The notes under the pieces were generated by a model that was not told where the DNA came from, searched no databases, and was given only the letters and a program-made list of their open reading frames with translations. From Aliivibrio salmonicida LFI1238 (GTDB lineage: Bacteria > Pseudomonadota > Gammaproteobacteria > Enterobacterales > Vibrionaceae), in assembly GCF_000196495.1 (NCBI RefSeq), contig NC_011312.1, forward strand, positions 930,001 through 994,000: 64,000 nucleotides of DNA, given 5' to 3'. Position 1 is the first letter of the stretch. Each line of letters starts with the position of its first letter. Below, piece by piece: positions 27,528 through 37,428 of this stretch. The position numbers were made by a program, and so were the translations under genes.

Positions 27528-27852
27528 GGAATTTCCTTCTAATAAAGTTTCAAAAATACAAAAATTGTGTAACTTACATACATTTTCTTACACATTTCAT
27601 AATAGAAACTTACCTAAGTTTTGTTTGTGGCACATCACCTAGTTAACCTCATTATGATCTAAAACAAACAATAATTAATTTTGTTAATAACATGCTATTG
27701 GCTTGTTGTTCTTGTTGCTATAAAAGGATAATAAGTTGAAAGAGATGACGTGATGTTTTGAGATGTTGAGTAGATATGGTTGTTTTTTCACCGTACTAGA
27801 CGAAGTGAAAATAGGGTTTATACTAGCGTTATTCTAATCCAGTGGCGTAATT
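27528..27852. other. Divergent intergenic region, dcuC to membrane protein gene
   Basis: A 325-bp AT-rich gap that must carry the dcuC promoter and that of the downstream plus-strand gene. TTGTGGCACATCACC near 27630 has CRP-like half-sites but the wrong spacing (4 rather than 6 bp). No gene or RNA is supported. Confidence 0.45.
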
Positions 27853-28560
27853 ATGTTTTTTCAAACCTTACAATATATTCTTATTCCTGCACTGTTAGGT
27901 GCACAAATCCTGTTAACTATTATTTTGCATAAAGGCGATATTTGTCCTGGTCAACGAGGACGAATTCACAAATGGTTACCAGTATTAATTTTAGGTTGGT
28001 GCCTTATTGCGGGCGTTGGGATGACTTACGCGATGGTTTTTGCCATTAATCTTATTCCTGCAATTGCCATTGCTGGGTTTTATTTTAGTGTTAAAACAAG
28101 TAAAACTCGAGATAAAGGGCCTCTAATTATTATGGCTCTAGCGAATGGGTTTGCAGCCGCAAGTTTTGTTAATTTGGCGTTAGGCTCCGGCTCATTTACG
28201 CAATTGTTTTTTGCTCTTATTGGTCCTTTCTTGTTTGGTGCTTTGTTAACTCATCTTTTATTAACGTTGGCACGAACTCGCTTACAGGCATTTCATCGAT
28301 TATTACCCATCAGTGGAATTATTAGCGGCATAGTGATGGTTGTTATCTTACTATGTCAAACCCTAAGTATTCATGAAATCTTCTTAGACAGAATGGCTGT
28401 TAAGTTGGGTATTGGTTTAGGACTGATGTTACTGAGCCTTGGTTTATGGAACTTTCACTTGTTTAATAAGCAAGCCGCTAAATGGCAATTTTTAGTACCA
28501 GCAAGCATTATTATGGCTATTTCTGGTTATTATCAATTTCAGTTGTTTTTTGTGATGTAG
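27853..28560 (+). CDS. Hypothetical polytopic membrane protein
   Basis: A 235-aa very hydrophobic protein with about seven predicted transmembrane helices and a cytoplasmic basic loop (KTSKTRDKGP). No motif lets me assign a family or function. A short hydrophilic segment after the first helix (HKGDICPGQRGRIHKW) is the only polar conserved-looking part. It stands alone, 67 bp before the DUF4250 gene, and could be cotranscribed with it. Confidence 0.7.
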   Translation: MFFQTLQYILIPALLGAQILLTIILHKGDICPGQRGRIHKWLPVLILGWCLIAGVGMTYAMVFAINLIPAIAIAGFYFSVKTSKTRDKGPLIIMALANGFAAASFVNLALGSGSFTQLFFALIGPFLFGALLTHLLLTLARTRLQAFHRLLPISGIISGIVMVVILLCQTLSIHEIFLDRMAVKLGIGLGLMLLSLGLWNFHLFNKQAAKWQFLVPASIIMAISGYYQFQLFFVM

Positions 28561-28627
28561 CCCACGTCTTGCTTCCAAAATCTGGTCTATTCTAATCTTG
28601 TCTCTTAAGCAATATGGAGGGTGAAGA

Positions 28628-28822
28628 TTGGATTTAAGTAATGCTCATGGCCTAGAAAGTGGAATTCTGCTCGGCATCATTAACGAAAAATTGCGATTGG
28701 AATGTCACAGTCTAGAAGAATTATCCAGAATGTATGAGCTTGATACAGAAGGAGTTCAAGACAAGCTCAGTGGCTTGGGTTATAAATATGACCCATTAAC
28801 GAATCAATTCAAGAATAAATGA
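28628..28822 (+). CDS. DUF4250 small protein
   Basis: A 64-aa soluble protein matching the DUF4250 pattern: an N-terminal ILLGIINEKLRLECHSLEELSR and a C-terminal LGYKYDPLTNQFK, resembling a small helix-turn-helix-like fold. Function unknown. The start is a TTG, supported by a good GGAGG seven bases upstream. It converges on metR with only 17 bp between the stop codons. Confidence 0.75.
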   Translation: MDLSNAHGLESGILLGIINEKLRLECHSLEELSRMYELDTEGVQDKLSGLGYKYDPLTNQFKNK

Positions 28823-28839
28823 TTTTAAACATACCTCAT

Positions 28840-29751
28840 TTAAGTCATTTTAATACCATCTAAATGACTCTGGCTCTGCTGTTTCGCAGTAGAGAAAAAT
28901 GCTTGTAAATATTTTTTATCATGTTCGCTGTCTCTAACGGCAGCGAACAATCTTCGCCATAACCCTTTTCCTAATGGTTTACTTTCAATCAACCCCTGTC
29001 GTGAAAATTCGCTAATTGCCCAATTTGGCAATGCTGCAACCCCTAATCCTGCGGATACCATCTGTATTAACATTAATGTGTTTTCTGCCTGCTTCCATTT
29101 AGCGGGTTCAACGTTGTTTGGCGATAAAAAATGCTTAACCACGTCCAATCGTTGCTTTTGTACTGGGTACGTCATCATGGTTTGATCGATCAAATCTTCC
29201 GGTTCAATGTATTCTTTACTTGCAAGAGGGTGATTGGTTGCCATGACCAGGCGCATTTCAAAATCGAACAAAGGTTCGTAATGTACTTCATTACGAGGTT
29301 GAATATCAGAAGTGATAACCAGATCTAAATCTCCATTAACTAATGCCGGTAAAGGTTCAAAACCAAAGCCAGATGAAAAATCCAATTCTACTTCTGGCCA
29401 ACCGACTTGATACTCTTTAATTGCAGGCATTAACCATTGAAAGCAAGAATGACATTCGATAGCCATGTGCAGCCTTCCATGAAGATCTTCTTTTAAACTT
29501 GCGATGTCATATTCAGCTCTGGCCATTTTAGGCAAAATATCATCAGCAAGAGTTAACAGTATTTCACCTTCAGACGTAAATTTGACTGGGCGAGTTTTTC
29601 GTAAAAAAACAGTGCCACCAAGGCGAGTTTCAAAATCTTTTAATTGATGAGACAGTGCTGATTGAGTGAGGTGTAGGGCATTTGCTGTTGCGGTTAATGA
29701 TCCCGTATCTCTAAGTGTGACTAAGGTTTTTAGGTGTTTTAATTCAATCAT
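28840..29751 (-). CDS. metR: LysR-type regulator MetR
   Basis: Activator of methionine genes (metE, metH, glyA) that uses homocysteine as coregulator. The 303-aa product has the N-terminal helix-turn-helix (LTATANALHLTQSALSHQLKDF) and effector domain (CHSCFQWLMPAIKEY) typical of MetR. It lies divergent from the metE fragment, the conserved metR/metE layout. It is intact, although its neighbouring target gene is destroyed. Confidence 0.93.
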   Translation of the reverse strand: MIELKHLKTLVTLRDTGSLTATANALHLTQSALSHQLKDFETRLGGTVFLRKTRPVKFTSEGEILLTLADDILPKMARAEYDIASLKEDLHGRLHMAIECHSCFQWLMPAIKEYQVGWPEVELDFSSGFGFEPLPALVNGDLDLVITSDIQPRNEVHYEPLFDFEMRLVMATNHPLASKEYIEPEDLIDQTMMTYPVQKQRLDVVKHFLSPNNVEPAKWKQAENTLMLIQMVSAGLGVAALPNWAISEFSRQGLIESKPLGKGLWRRLFAAVRDSEHDKKYLQAFFSTAKQQSQSHLDGIKMT

Positions 29752-29802
29752 TATAATTCCTCAAGTTCCGTTTGAGTCAGTTCAATAATCTTCACAGTAA
29801 AG

Positions 29803-29815
29803 TGAAAAACCTTCA
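29803..29815. promoter_or_regulatory. MetR-binding site in the metR/metE gap
   Basis: TGAAAAACCTTCA fits the known MetR consensus TGAA-N5-TTCA. Other TTCA half-sites occur just upstream (29781-29794). The position between the divergent genes fits metE activation and metR autoregulation. Confidence 0.65.
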
Positions 29816-29819
29816 AAGT

Positions 29820-29835
29820 AAACATCTAGACGGCT
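29820..29835. promoter_or_regulatory. Tandem MetJ boxes upstream of metE
   Basis: Two adjacent octamers, AAACATCT and AGACGGCT, match the MetJ met-box AGACGTCT at about 6/8 and 7/8 positions. Tandem met boxes are the known operator form for S-adenosylmethionine-dependent repression by MetJ. Confidence 0.6.
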
Positions 29836-29971
29836 AAATGATGTTAATACTTTAATTGAAAAATTATTGTTGTTGAAATAAATTCATAATCAATGTGAAT
29901 ATTTCTCCGTTGTGCCTGGTAAAGAAAAGAGTCATTGTTTAGCCATCCAAACGGCTAAGGGAATTAGAGCA

Positions 29972-30292
29972 ATGACAACAGAATTGAAAACAAAAACAGT
30001 AACGCATATTTTAGGTTATCCACGAGTAGGCGCTCAACGTGAACTTAAGTTCGCACAAGAGAAATATTGGCGCGGGGAGATCGAACAAAAAGAATTATTA
30101 TCAGTAGGCAGTGAGCTTCGTCAGCGTCATTGGAATGATCAGGCGGCGTCTGGATTGGGTTTTGTTACTGCGGGTGATTTTGCTTGGTATGATCATGTAT
30201 TAACGACAAGTTTATTATTAGGTCATGTACCTGCACGTCACAATACCGGTTTTCCTGATTTAGATACCTTATTTAACCTGAATTCTGGATAA
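29972..30292 (+). pseudogene. metE: 5' fragment of metE, truncated by the IS
   Basis: Encodes only about the first 100 residues of cobalamin-independent methionine synthase (normally ~760 aa): LGYPRVGAQRELKFAQEKYW and GDFAWYDHVLTTSLLLG are clearly MetE. The catalytic zinc domain is absent. The start is the ATG at 29972 after AAGGGA; an upstream GTG in frame is not needed. The reading frame enters the IS left inverted repeat and stops there (TAA 30290-30292). No remaining part of metE follows the IS in this window. Methionine synthesis would then depend on MetH or another copy. Confidence 0.93.
30273..30292 (+). repeat. IS left terminal inverted repeat
   Basis: TTAACCTGAATTCTGGATAA, an exact reverse complement of 31260-31279. 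It provides the stop codon of the metE fragment. Confidence 0.93.
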
Positions 30293-30369
30293 GGCTGAAC
30301 TAATTGCCCACCTAACGATCAGATCTTTCGACCAAGAATTATTTGAACGTATTTTAAAAGGTGGGCAAG

Positions 30370-31251
30370 ATGAATAAATTAGTTGATATATTTTGTGATG
30401 TCGATGATTTTTGTTATCAATTCTTATCTCAATGGGAAAAATACCTTGTTGAGGCTAGTGAGAGAAAAAGAAAACGTCAGTCAGTAATGTCTACTAGTGA
30501 ATGTATGACTATTGTCATCGCTTTTCATCAATCAAATCATAGAGATTTCAAGAACTTCTATATCGGGTTAGTTCATCAATATTGGAAAGGATACTTTCCA
30601 AATTTACTTAGCTACACTCGATTTGTGAGCAAAATGCCTAGCCTAATCGCCCCAATGTGTGCCTATTTTCAATCTATCAAAGGTAAGCCGACTGGCATTG
30701 CTTTTGTTGACTCCACGAGTCTTAAAGTATGCCATAACATTCGAATTCCTCGCCATAAAGTCTTTGATGGTGTTGCGAAAAGAGGAAAAGGTACCATGGG
30801 ATGGTTTTTCGGCTTCAAACTTCATTTATTGATTAACCATCTTGGAGAAATTATTTCGCTGAAAATCACAGCTGGCAATGTAAATGATAGGACTCCTGTA
30901 CCTGATTTATGCAAAGAACTCTCGGGGAAATTGTACGCTGATAAAGGGTACATAGGTAAAAAGTTGAGTGAGAGCTTAAAGAACTCTGATGTCGATTTAG
31001 TGACTACCTCGCGAAAAAACATGAAAGCAAAAGAGATAAGTGCTTTTGATAAGGCTATGTTATCAAAGAGATACATTATCGAAACGATAAATGACCAATT
31101 GAAGAATATCTCTCAAATTGAACATAGCCGTCATCGTAGCGTGACTGGTTTCATGCTAAATGTAATTTCAGGCGTTGTGGCTTATTGTTTAAAAAAACAA
31201 AAGCCACGAATTAAGCTATCAGAATGTGAATTTGAACTAATCCTCGCTTAA
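30370..31251 (+). CDS. IS982-family transposase
   Basis: A 293-aa DDE transposase. The N terminus MNKLVDIFCDVDDFCYQF is typical of IS982. The catalytic triad is visible as Asp in GIAFVDSTSLKVC, Asp in LYADKGYIGKK and Glu in RYIIETINDQLK. The ATG at 30370 is preferred over the GTG at 30361 because AAGGTGG lies just upstream at the right spacing. The gene looks intact, so the element may still be mobile. Confidence 0.93.
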   Translation: MNKLVDIFCDVDDFCYQFLSQWEKYLVEASERKRKRQSVMSTSECMTIVIAFHQSNHRDFKNFYIGLVHQYWKGYFPNLLSYTRFVSKMPSLIAPMCAYFQSIKGKPTGIAFVDSTSLKVCHNIRIPRHKVFDGVAKRGKGTMGWFFGFKLHLLINHLGEIISLKITAGNVNDRTPVPDLCKELSGKLYADKGYIGKKLSESLKNSDVDLVTTSRKNMKAKEISAFDKAMLSKRYIIETINDQLKNISQIEHSRHRSVTGFMLNVISGVVAYCLKKQKPRIKLSECEFELILA

Positions 31252-31259
31252 AGCATGTT

Positions 31260-31279
31260 TTATCCAGAATTCAGGTTAA
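31260..31279 (-). repeat. IS right terminal inverted repeat
   Basis: TTATCCAGAATTCAGGTTAA, the exact inverse of the left end. Read on the minus strand it supplies the TAA stop (31276-31278) of the truncated AcfD-like gene. Confidence 0.93.
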
Positions 31280-34200
31280 CTAAACTCATTAAGATCAGCT
31301 GTCTTAACGTTATTAAGAGCAGTCGTATAAATAAATGAGCCCGTATCTATTTCAGCAATTGGAGCCGTTGATGACTCAGGGGCATTTATCCACTCACCTT
31401 TTGCGCTATCAGGATCCTTTTTCCACCACGCTGCTTTTTCAACACCAATAAGATTAAACGATGCAATCGTTGAACCTCCACTCAGAACCTCAGTTGGCTT
31501 AACATAAATTAGACCACCATAAGGCACTTTAAAGGTCAGTAATCTTCCATCATAAGCATAACTAGTTTGCATTCTTGGTGGACGATTTAGACTGGTTTCA
31601 TGCTGAGGTTTACCCGTTAGATCATCCGCCATCATGACGGTGATCGTTGCCGAAACCCCGCCATTAATAGTGATATCGCTAAGTTGGGGCGCCCATAACC
31701 CCGTAGATTGATTATTTCCTGCAGAATAACTGACCGCTTTACCTGCCGTCTCGATATTTACGGTCTCTGTGATCGTTGAAGCGACGGTTCTACCTGGGTA
31801 CTTAGTCGTATCAACCGTGATTTCATGATCCCAGAAAGAACGACCTAACATAATACGAGTTAGTGGTTTTTCCATGTAGTTTAGTGGGTAACTTGGATTC
31901 ATTTGCCCAACAAGTTCACCTTCACCATAAATCATTCCATTTTTAATTAACTTAGTCGCTAAATCATCAGGACACGTTAATCCATTGCCATGCGCATTAT
32001 TCGTGTAGCAATTAAGAAAACCTACCGCAGTTTTAAAGCCGAGTTCATCTTGAACGTTTGAATCATAAGCATAAGCGTTGTCATTCCACATCCAAATAGA
32101 AAGATTATCGTAAGTTTGATTTAACTCGACGGAAGATAAACGAATGCCTTGCTTACCTTTGGTGCGGTAATAAAGCTCATGCTCCATTAGTGCATTAAAG
32201 TTATCACCAAGGTTTGCCGCTTTAACCATACTTTCTACAACGTCTTGACTCATTTGATAGCGTTCAAAATCTGCACGTCCGTACGACCCACGAACTTCTA
32301 TACCATCACCTTGACGAGTTTCTATGCAGTTAAACTCATATTCATAACCATTAGAGCATAAAGGAGTGCCTTTAAACGCTGTTTGTAATTCAGAGATTGC
32401 AGCCGCTCTTTCTTCTTCATTTTTAACAAAAATACGAGCAAATTTGGTTTCCATTACTGGAACACCATTTTTATCTAATACTGGCTGACCTTTATCATCA
32501 CGTTTGATCATTTCATAGGTTGGGATTTCAAATTTGATCTTAGTTTCATCTTTGATCCACTCGACCGAACCATCCTGAGTAACTGTATAAGGTTGCTTTC
32601 CGTCCACATCTTGGAAACGTTCAAGAACCACCATTTCATACTGACTCTTTACATGAAGATTTGGGGATGGTACTTGACAATAATATGACGAGCCACAAAA
32701 TGCTTGCGATGTGGGCGTTACGTTACTTCCACCTAATGATACACCTGCAGAGTCAGCTAAACGCCCAATAGGTTCAGGGTTAGTGATTCTATCGATAGCG
32801 TCCATAAATAGAACGCTACCACCATCATTAATGTACGTAATTAAAGCGGTAATATCATCTTGACTCAGGTTTGGATTCTCTAAATCAGCAATAAAACGAT
32901 GACTCATGCCATCACCTTGGGGCTTCGGAGGGTAAGCTTGAAGAATTAACAACGGTGTTTCTGATGCCGATAAATGCCCTGAAAAACCATCTTTAGTTAA
33001 CATTTCAACAGAAGAAAAGCCAAAAGATGGATTAACAAAGAAATCATATGCAGTTCCATGAGAAGTACCAGAACGTAAAGCTGTAGCAACGTCTATATTG
33101 GAAGCAACATTGATGCCATTGATTGTCTTATCATTATTTAACCATGTAAATAAATTAGAGAAAAAGGTCTTCATACTGCCGTTATCATTACGAGGATCAT
33201 TTGCTAGATCAAATGACGATGTACATGATTTTTTGACACTATCAATACGTAAAGCACCATTAGCCCAATAGTTATCAGGGCACGAAATGATACTCGGGTA
33301 CATGCTATTCCCCATAAATACCACTTTACCCGCACCAATTTCACCGGCGGTAACGAATGGGAAACCGAACGTTGCATTATCTTTCGATACAACAGGGATA
33401 GCTGGCATCTTATCTATTCCTGGGTATTCCGCAATATAAGGACGACCTTCACGAGTCCATGCTTGCTGCTGACCAAATGGGATGTCTTTATTAATATCAG
33501 CACGAGGCATCATTATTGGAAATGCTCGATTAGATAAATTTAATGCGCGCATTCCTCGAGTGTAACCTGTCGCACCATAGAAACTGCCGTTGTCATTAAA
33601 TACATGGAAACTGCCAACCCCCTTGAATATTGCAGTGAGAGAGTCGGTAACATAGGTACCACTATCTACAGCAAATACATGTGGATAATCTGAAAAATAA
33701 AATGATGACCCTTGCGGTTGTAACTCTGCATCAATAGCGGCAGTTAAACCATGTTCAAATTGTGCATCAAATTCATTCGGAATCGAGAACTGTGTGCCTT
33801 CAATCATTCCACCGCTAGGTAAATTCAGATTAATTAATTCATTGATTACGTTAGGATAAAGAGAGAAAACCTCTTGTACTCGATTTGATATAAGCAGTGT
33901 ATTATTACTATTTTCTGCATATCGAGTGATTAATGACTGAATATTTGATTTTACAATTTCATTATCGCTGACATCTGTAATTTTATAGTTAATTTGGTTG
34001 CCGGTTACACTACCAAATTCAAAAGTATCAATACTAAAGGTAAGTTTGTCACCCCACAGGTATTCAAATTCACCATTGTCATCCGTGATCCCAATAGCAT
34101 TAGTAGAAAAGAAATTAACCCCAGCTAATGGTGTACTATTATCACCTGTTAATTTACTTTTAGTTAACACCTGTGCCGCTGAACTTGGTTTATAAGCGTA

Positions 34201-34896
34201 ACTGTCTTCTGCGCTGGCTGATACAAACCCACTATTGAGGTCATTGCTTGTACCAGGCGTGACAACTGGCGCTATTTCAGCATCAACATGAGAACTTGGT
34301 GCTTTACCGACGTCATCAGTGGCTTCTTCTTCTTTCGGCTTTAAAAATTCATTCACGGACTCATTATTATCTAAGTCTAAGTAAATATCTTGAATATCAA
34401 ATGCATTTATTTCATTTAAACAAATACCATCTTGCAGCTCACATGTGGAAATGGATTGTAGAACTTTCGTTACGTTAACCCCTTTACTGTCTTGAAGATC
34501 AAAAGAAGCAGGCACGATTGTATTAACCAAATCGATTGATTTAACCTTAGGAAAAGAAGCTTTAAAACGACCTAACTCTACCGCACCAAAAGAACAGTTA
34601 AATTCATTCCCTTGTTTAACGGTAAATGTACTTGTATTTTCATCTAAAACTACGCCGTTACACCAGACGTCACCAGAAACGGTTTTACCCGAAGCCATCA
34701 AGGTACCAACGTATGTCACCGGAGGAATAATATCCGTTGGTGGTATCGGTTCTGGCGTTGGTTCAGGCTTGGGAGGAGTCACCGACCCACCGCCAGTTCC
34801 GACATCAGGAATTGCTCCTGATGTATCTATATTCTCGTCATTACACCCAGCAAGCAGCATCGATATTAACGACGCTAATAATAATTTTTTACTCAT
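31276..34896 (-). pseudogene. acfD: AcfD/SslE-type lipoprotein, 3' end removed by IS
   Basis: The surviving 1,206 residues start with a lipoprotein signal (MLLAGC, lipidated Cys18) and a Pro-rich linker (TPPKPEPTPEPIPP). The rest resembles AcfD/YghJ (SslE), surface or secreted lipoproteins of about 1,500 aa with a C-terminal M60-like mucin-degrading metallopeptidase. Here the frame ends at VKTADLNEFS with its stop inside the IS end. No HExxH motif is present in what remains (HELYY lacks the second His), so the catalytic domain is missing. The remnant might still be exported but is probably inactive as a peptidase. Confidence 0.85.
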
Positions 34897-35124
34897 GGCT
34901 CAACCTTTTAAAAGTGCCGAAACTAATCGTCCAGTTCACTAAGGCCGAAACATATCACATTTATTTTCACTCAATCTTATAAATAATACAGAAATAGAAT
35001 AAAAATCATGAATGTGAATTATATTTACATTGAATTACTGAATGTTATGTAGTTATCTTCTCCAATCTGCACATTAATCACATAAAGAAATACAACCCTC
35101 AACAGTTCATTAAATTTTAGGCAA

Positions 35125-35157
35125 TAAAAAAGGCCAACCTATAACAGGCTGACCTTT
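35125..35157 (-). terminator. Terminator of glyA
   Basis: On the minus strand, AAAGGTCAGCCT pairs with AGGTTGGCCTTT using two G-U pairs around a short loop, then a U-run. On the plus strand the same bases mispair, so it acts for glyA only. The rest of the gap to the AcfD-like gene (34897-35120) is AT-rich promoter-type sequence with no supported gene. Confidence 0.82.
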
Positions 35158-35182
35158 TCAATTTTTAAAACTGAATTAAAAA

Positions 35183-36433
35183 TTAAGCGTATACAGGTAA
35201 ACGCTTACAGATTTCTAATACTTTCGCTTTAGTTGCTTCGATAACAGACTCATCACCCATGTTGTCTAGAATGTCACACATCCAGCCAGCAAGGTTCTTC
35301 GCGTCTTCTTCAGAGAAACCACGACGAGTAATTGAAGGAGAACCAACACGGATACCAGAAGTAACAAACGGGCTACGTGGATCGTTTGGTACTGAGTTTT
35401 TATTCACGGTAATGTTAGCTGAACCCAGAGCCGCATCGGCTTCTTTACCAGTGATGTCTTTGTCGATTAAATCAACCAAGAACAAGTGGTTTTCAGTAGA
35501 GCCTGAAACGATGTTGTAACCACGAGCAAGAAACTCTGCAACCATTGCTTTTGCATTAGCAACAACACGAACTTGGTATTCTTTAAATTCTGGTTCTAGT
35601 GCTTCTTTAAATGCCACCGCTTTACCAGCGATAACGTGCATTAGAGGGCCACCTTGACCACCAGGGAATACTGCTGAGTTCAGTTTCTTGTAAAGATCTT
35701 CGCCTTCGTTAGAAAGAATAAGACCACCACGAGGACCAGCCAATGTTTTATGCGTTGTTGTTGTTACTACGTGAGCGTGTGGGACAGGGTTAGGGTAAAC
35801 ACCAGCAGCAATAAGACCCGCTACGTGAGCCATATCAACGAAAAAGTAAGCACCAACTTTGTCTGCGATTTCACGCATACGCGCCCAATCACAAATTTGA
35901 GAGTAAGCAGAGAAACCACCGATGATCATCTTAGGTTTATGTTCTATTGCTAGCGCTTCCATTTCTTCGTAGTCAATTTGACCCGCTTCATCAATACCGT
36001 AAGGAATGATGTTGTAAAGCTTACCAGAGAAGTTTACTGGAGAACCGTGAGTTAAGTGACCACCGTGAGCAAGGCTCATACCTAACACGGTATCGCCAGC
36101 GTTTAGTAGTGCCATGTAAACGGCATTGTTCGCTTGAGAACCTGAATGCGGTTGTACGTTTGCGTACTCTGCGCCAAACAATTCACATGCACGGTTGATA
36201 GCCAGTGTTTCCACTTTATCAACGAACTCACAGCCACCGTAGTAACGCTTACCAGGGTAACCTTCAGCATACTTGTTTGTTAGTTGTGAACCTTGAGCTT
36301 CCATCACTCGTGGGCTAGTGTAGTTTTCAGAAGCAATCAGCTCGATATGCTCTTCTTGACGTACTGTCTCTTCCTGGATTGCTGCAAACAAGTCTGCATC
36401 GTAATCTGCAATGTTCATATCACGCTTAAGCAT
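35183..36433 (-). CDS. glyA: Serine hydroxymethyltransferase
   Basis: PLP enzyme making glycine and methylene-tetrahydrofolate from serine. The 416-aa product has LIASENYTSPRVMEAQGS, YAEGYPGKRYYGG and the PLP-lysine motif TTTTHKTLAGPRGG. The frame extends 18 codons further upstream, but ATG 36433 has AGGAG at the right spacing and gives the E. coli N terminus (MLKR-MNIADYDA), so it is the start. Confidence 0.97.
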   Translation of the reverse strand: MLKRDMNIADYDADLFAAIQEETVRQEEHIELIASENYTSPRVMEAQGSQLTNKYAEGYPGKRYYGGCEFVDKVETLAINRACELFGAEYANVQPHSGSQANNAVYMALLNAGDTVLGMSLAHGGHLTHGSPVNFSGKLYNIIPYGIDEAGQIDYEEMEALAIEHKPKMIIGGFSAYSQICDWARMREIADKVGAYFFVDMAHVAGLIAAGVYPNPVPHAHVVTTTTHKTLAGPRGGLILSNEGEDLYKKLNSAVFPGGQGGPLMHVIAGKAVAFKEALEPEFKEYQVRVVANAKAMVAEFLARGYNIVSGSTENHLFLVDLIDKDITGKEADAALGSANITVNKNSVPNDPRSPFVTSGIRVGSPSITRRGFSEEDAKNLAGWMCDILDNMGDESVIEATKAKVLEICKRLPVYA

Positions 36434-36481
36434 CTGTATCTCCTGACTCAGATAAATATAAAACCCAAAAATAGCCCAATG

Positions 36482-36497
36482 ACGCAAACGATTACGT
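36482..36497. promoter_or_regulatory. PurR operator upstream of glyA
   Basis: ACGCAAACGATTACGT fits the PurR consensus ACGCAAACGTTTNCGT closely. It lies 49 bp before the glyA start. PurR repression of glyA is known in E. coli. Confidence 0.7.
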
Positions 36498-36747
36498 CAC
36501 TAGCCTTAACTGGTCGTTATTCTACATAATTTGATCTGGATCAGATAGCCTCAATTGTACTTTTCTTTGTTATTTTTGTTGGGGATTACTCATTATCAAC
36601 ATGAAAGATATTCATTAAGTGTCAATTTTTAGCTTTACACTGTGTAAAGGGTTAACTACAAACTACGCCGGATATTTGTAGCCAACAGATTGCATAAAAT
36701 CCATCTCACCCTATGCTAGCCTGCATTATTTTGTTGGTATCGATATT

Positions 36748-37356
36748 ATGGAAAAAATCAAACACACTCACAAAGAAGATGTCATTGCGATTTTAACAGG
36801 GACATTTTTAGTCTCTCAAGGGATCTTCTTTTTGCAAGCCGCTAATTTATTAACGGGCGGAACAACAGGCTTAGCATTGCTGTTAAGCCAAATGACAGAC
36901 ATCAGTTTTGGGGTTTTATACTTTGTATGTAACCTCCCTTTTTATGCGCTAGCTTGGAATCGATTCGGTAAGAAGTTTGCACTAACAAGCTTAATTTCAG
37001 GTGCACTCGTTTCTATCATGACCGATCATCTAAATATGATGATTTCAGTTGACCATATTAATGATATTTATTGTGCAGTTGCTGGCGGTTTATTGATGGG
37101 GTTAGGTATGCTGATATTATTTAGACACCGTTCAAGTCTTGGTGGCTTTAATGTCTTATGTTTATTCATTCAAGAGAAGTTTGGCATTTCAGTAGGCAAG
37201 GTTCAAATGGCAATTGATTTCTGCATTTTAAGCGCCTCTTTCTTCTTTATTACGCCTTCGTTATTACTGATTTCCGTTCTTGGTGCTATCGTATTAAACA
37301 TTGTGCTTGCAATGAATCACAAACCAAATCGTTATATTGTGACTTACGGGTCGTAG
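36748..37356 (+). CDS. YitT family membrane protein
   Basis: A 202-aa integral membrane protein with five to six helices resembling the YitT/DUF161 family (GTFLVSQGIFFLQAANLLTGGTTGLALL, GLGMLILFRHRSSLGGFNVL). Function of the family is not established. It lies alone, divergent from glyA. Confidence 0.82.
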   Translation: MEKIKHTHKEDVIAILTGTFLVSQGIFFLQAANLLTGGTTGLALLLSQMTDISFGVLYFVCNLPFYALAWNRFGKKFALTSLISGALVSIMTDHLNMMISVDHINDIYCAVAGGLLMGLGMLILFRHRSSLGGFNVLCLFIQEKFGISVGKVQMAIDFCILSASFFFITPSLLLISVLGAIVLNIVLAMNHKPNRYIVTYGS

Positions 37357-37381
37357 TTTCCTCATAAACAAAAGTGACATG

Positions 37382-37416
37382 AAATGGCCATGTAATGTCA
37401 ACTACGTGGCCATTTT
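37382..37416. terminator. Bidirectional terminator, yitT-like / mliC
   Basis: AAATGGCCATGTA (37382-37394) pairs with TACGTGGCCATTT (37403-37415) allowing one wobble; T-run after, A-run before. It lies between convergent genes. Confidence 0.85.
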
Positions 37417-37428
37417 CAGATCCAACAA

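Larger units (their letters stand above)
30273..31279 (+). mobile_element. IS982-family insertion sequence
   Basis: A 1,007-bp element bounded by perfect 20-bp inverted repeats and holding one transposase gene, the standard size and layout for IS982-family elements. The sequences outside the two ends are unrelated (metE on the left, an AcfD-like gene on the right), and no direct target duplication is seen. This fits a rearrangement through the element rather than a simple insertion. Confidence 0.93.

Noticed and set aside
27628..27643. CRP or FNR site upstream of dcuC
   Set aside because: Half-sites resembling TGTG and TCAC are spaced 4-5 bp apart instead of 6 and no TTGAT-N4-ATCAA is present.
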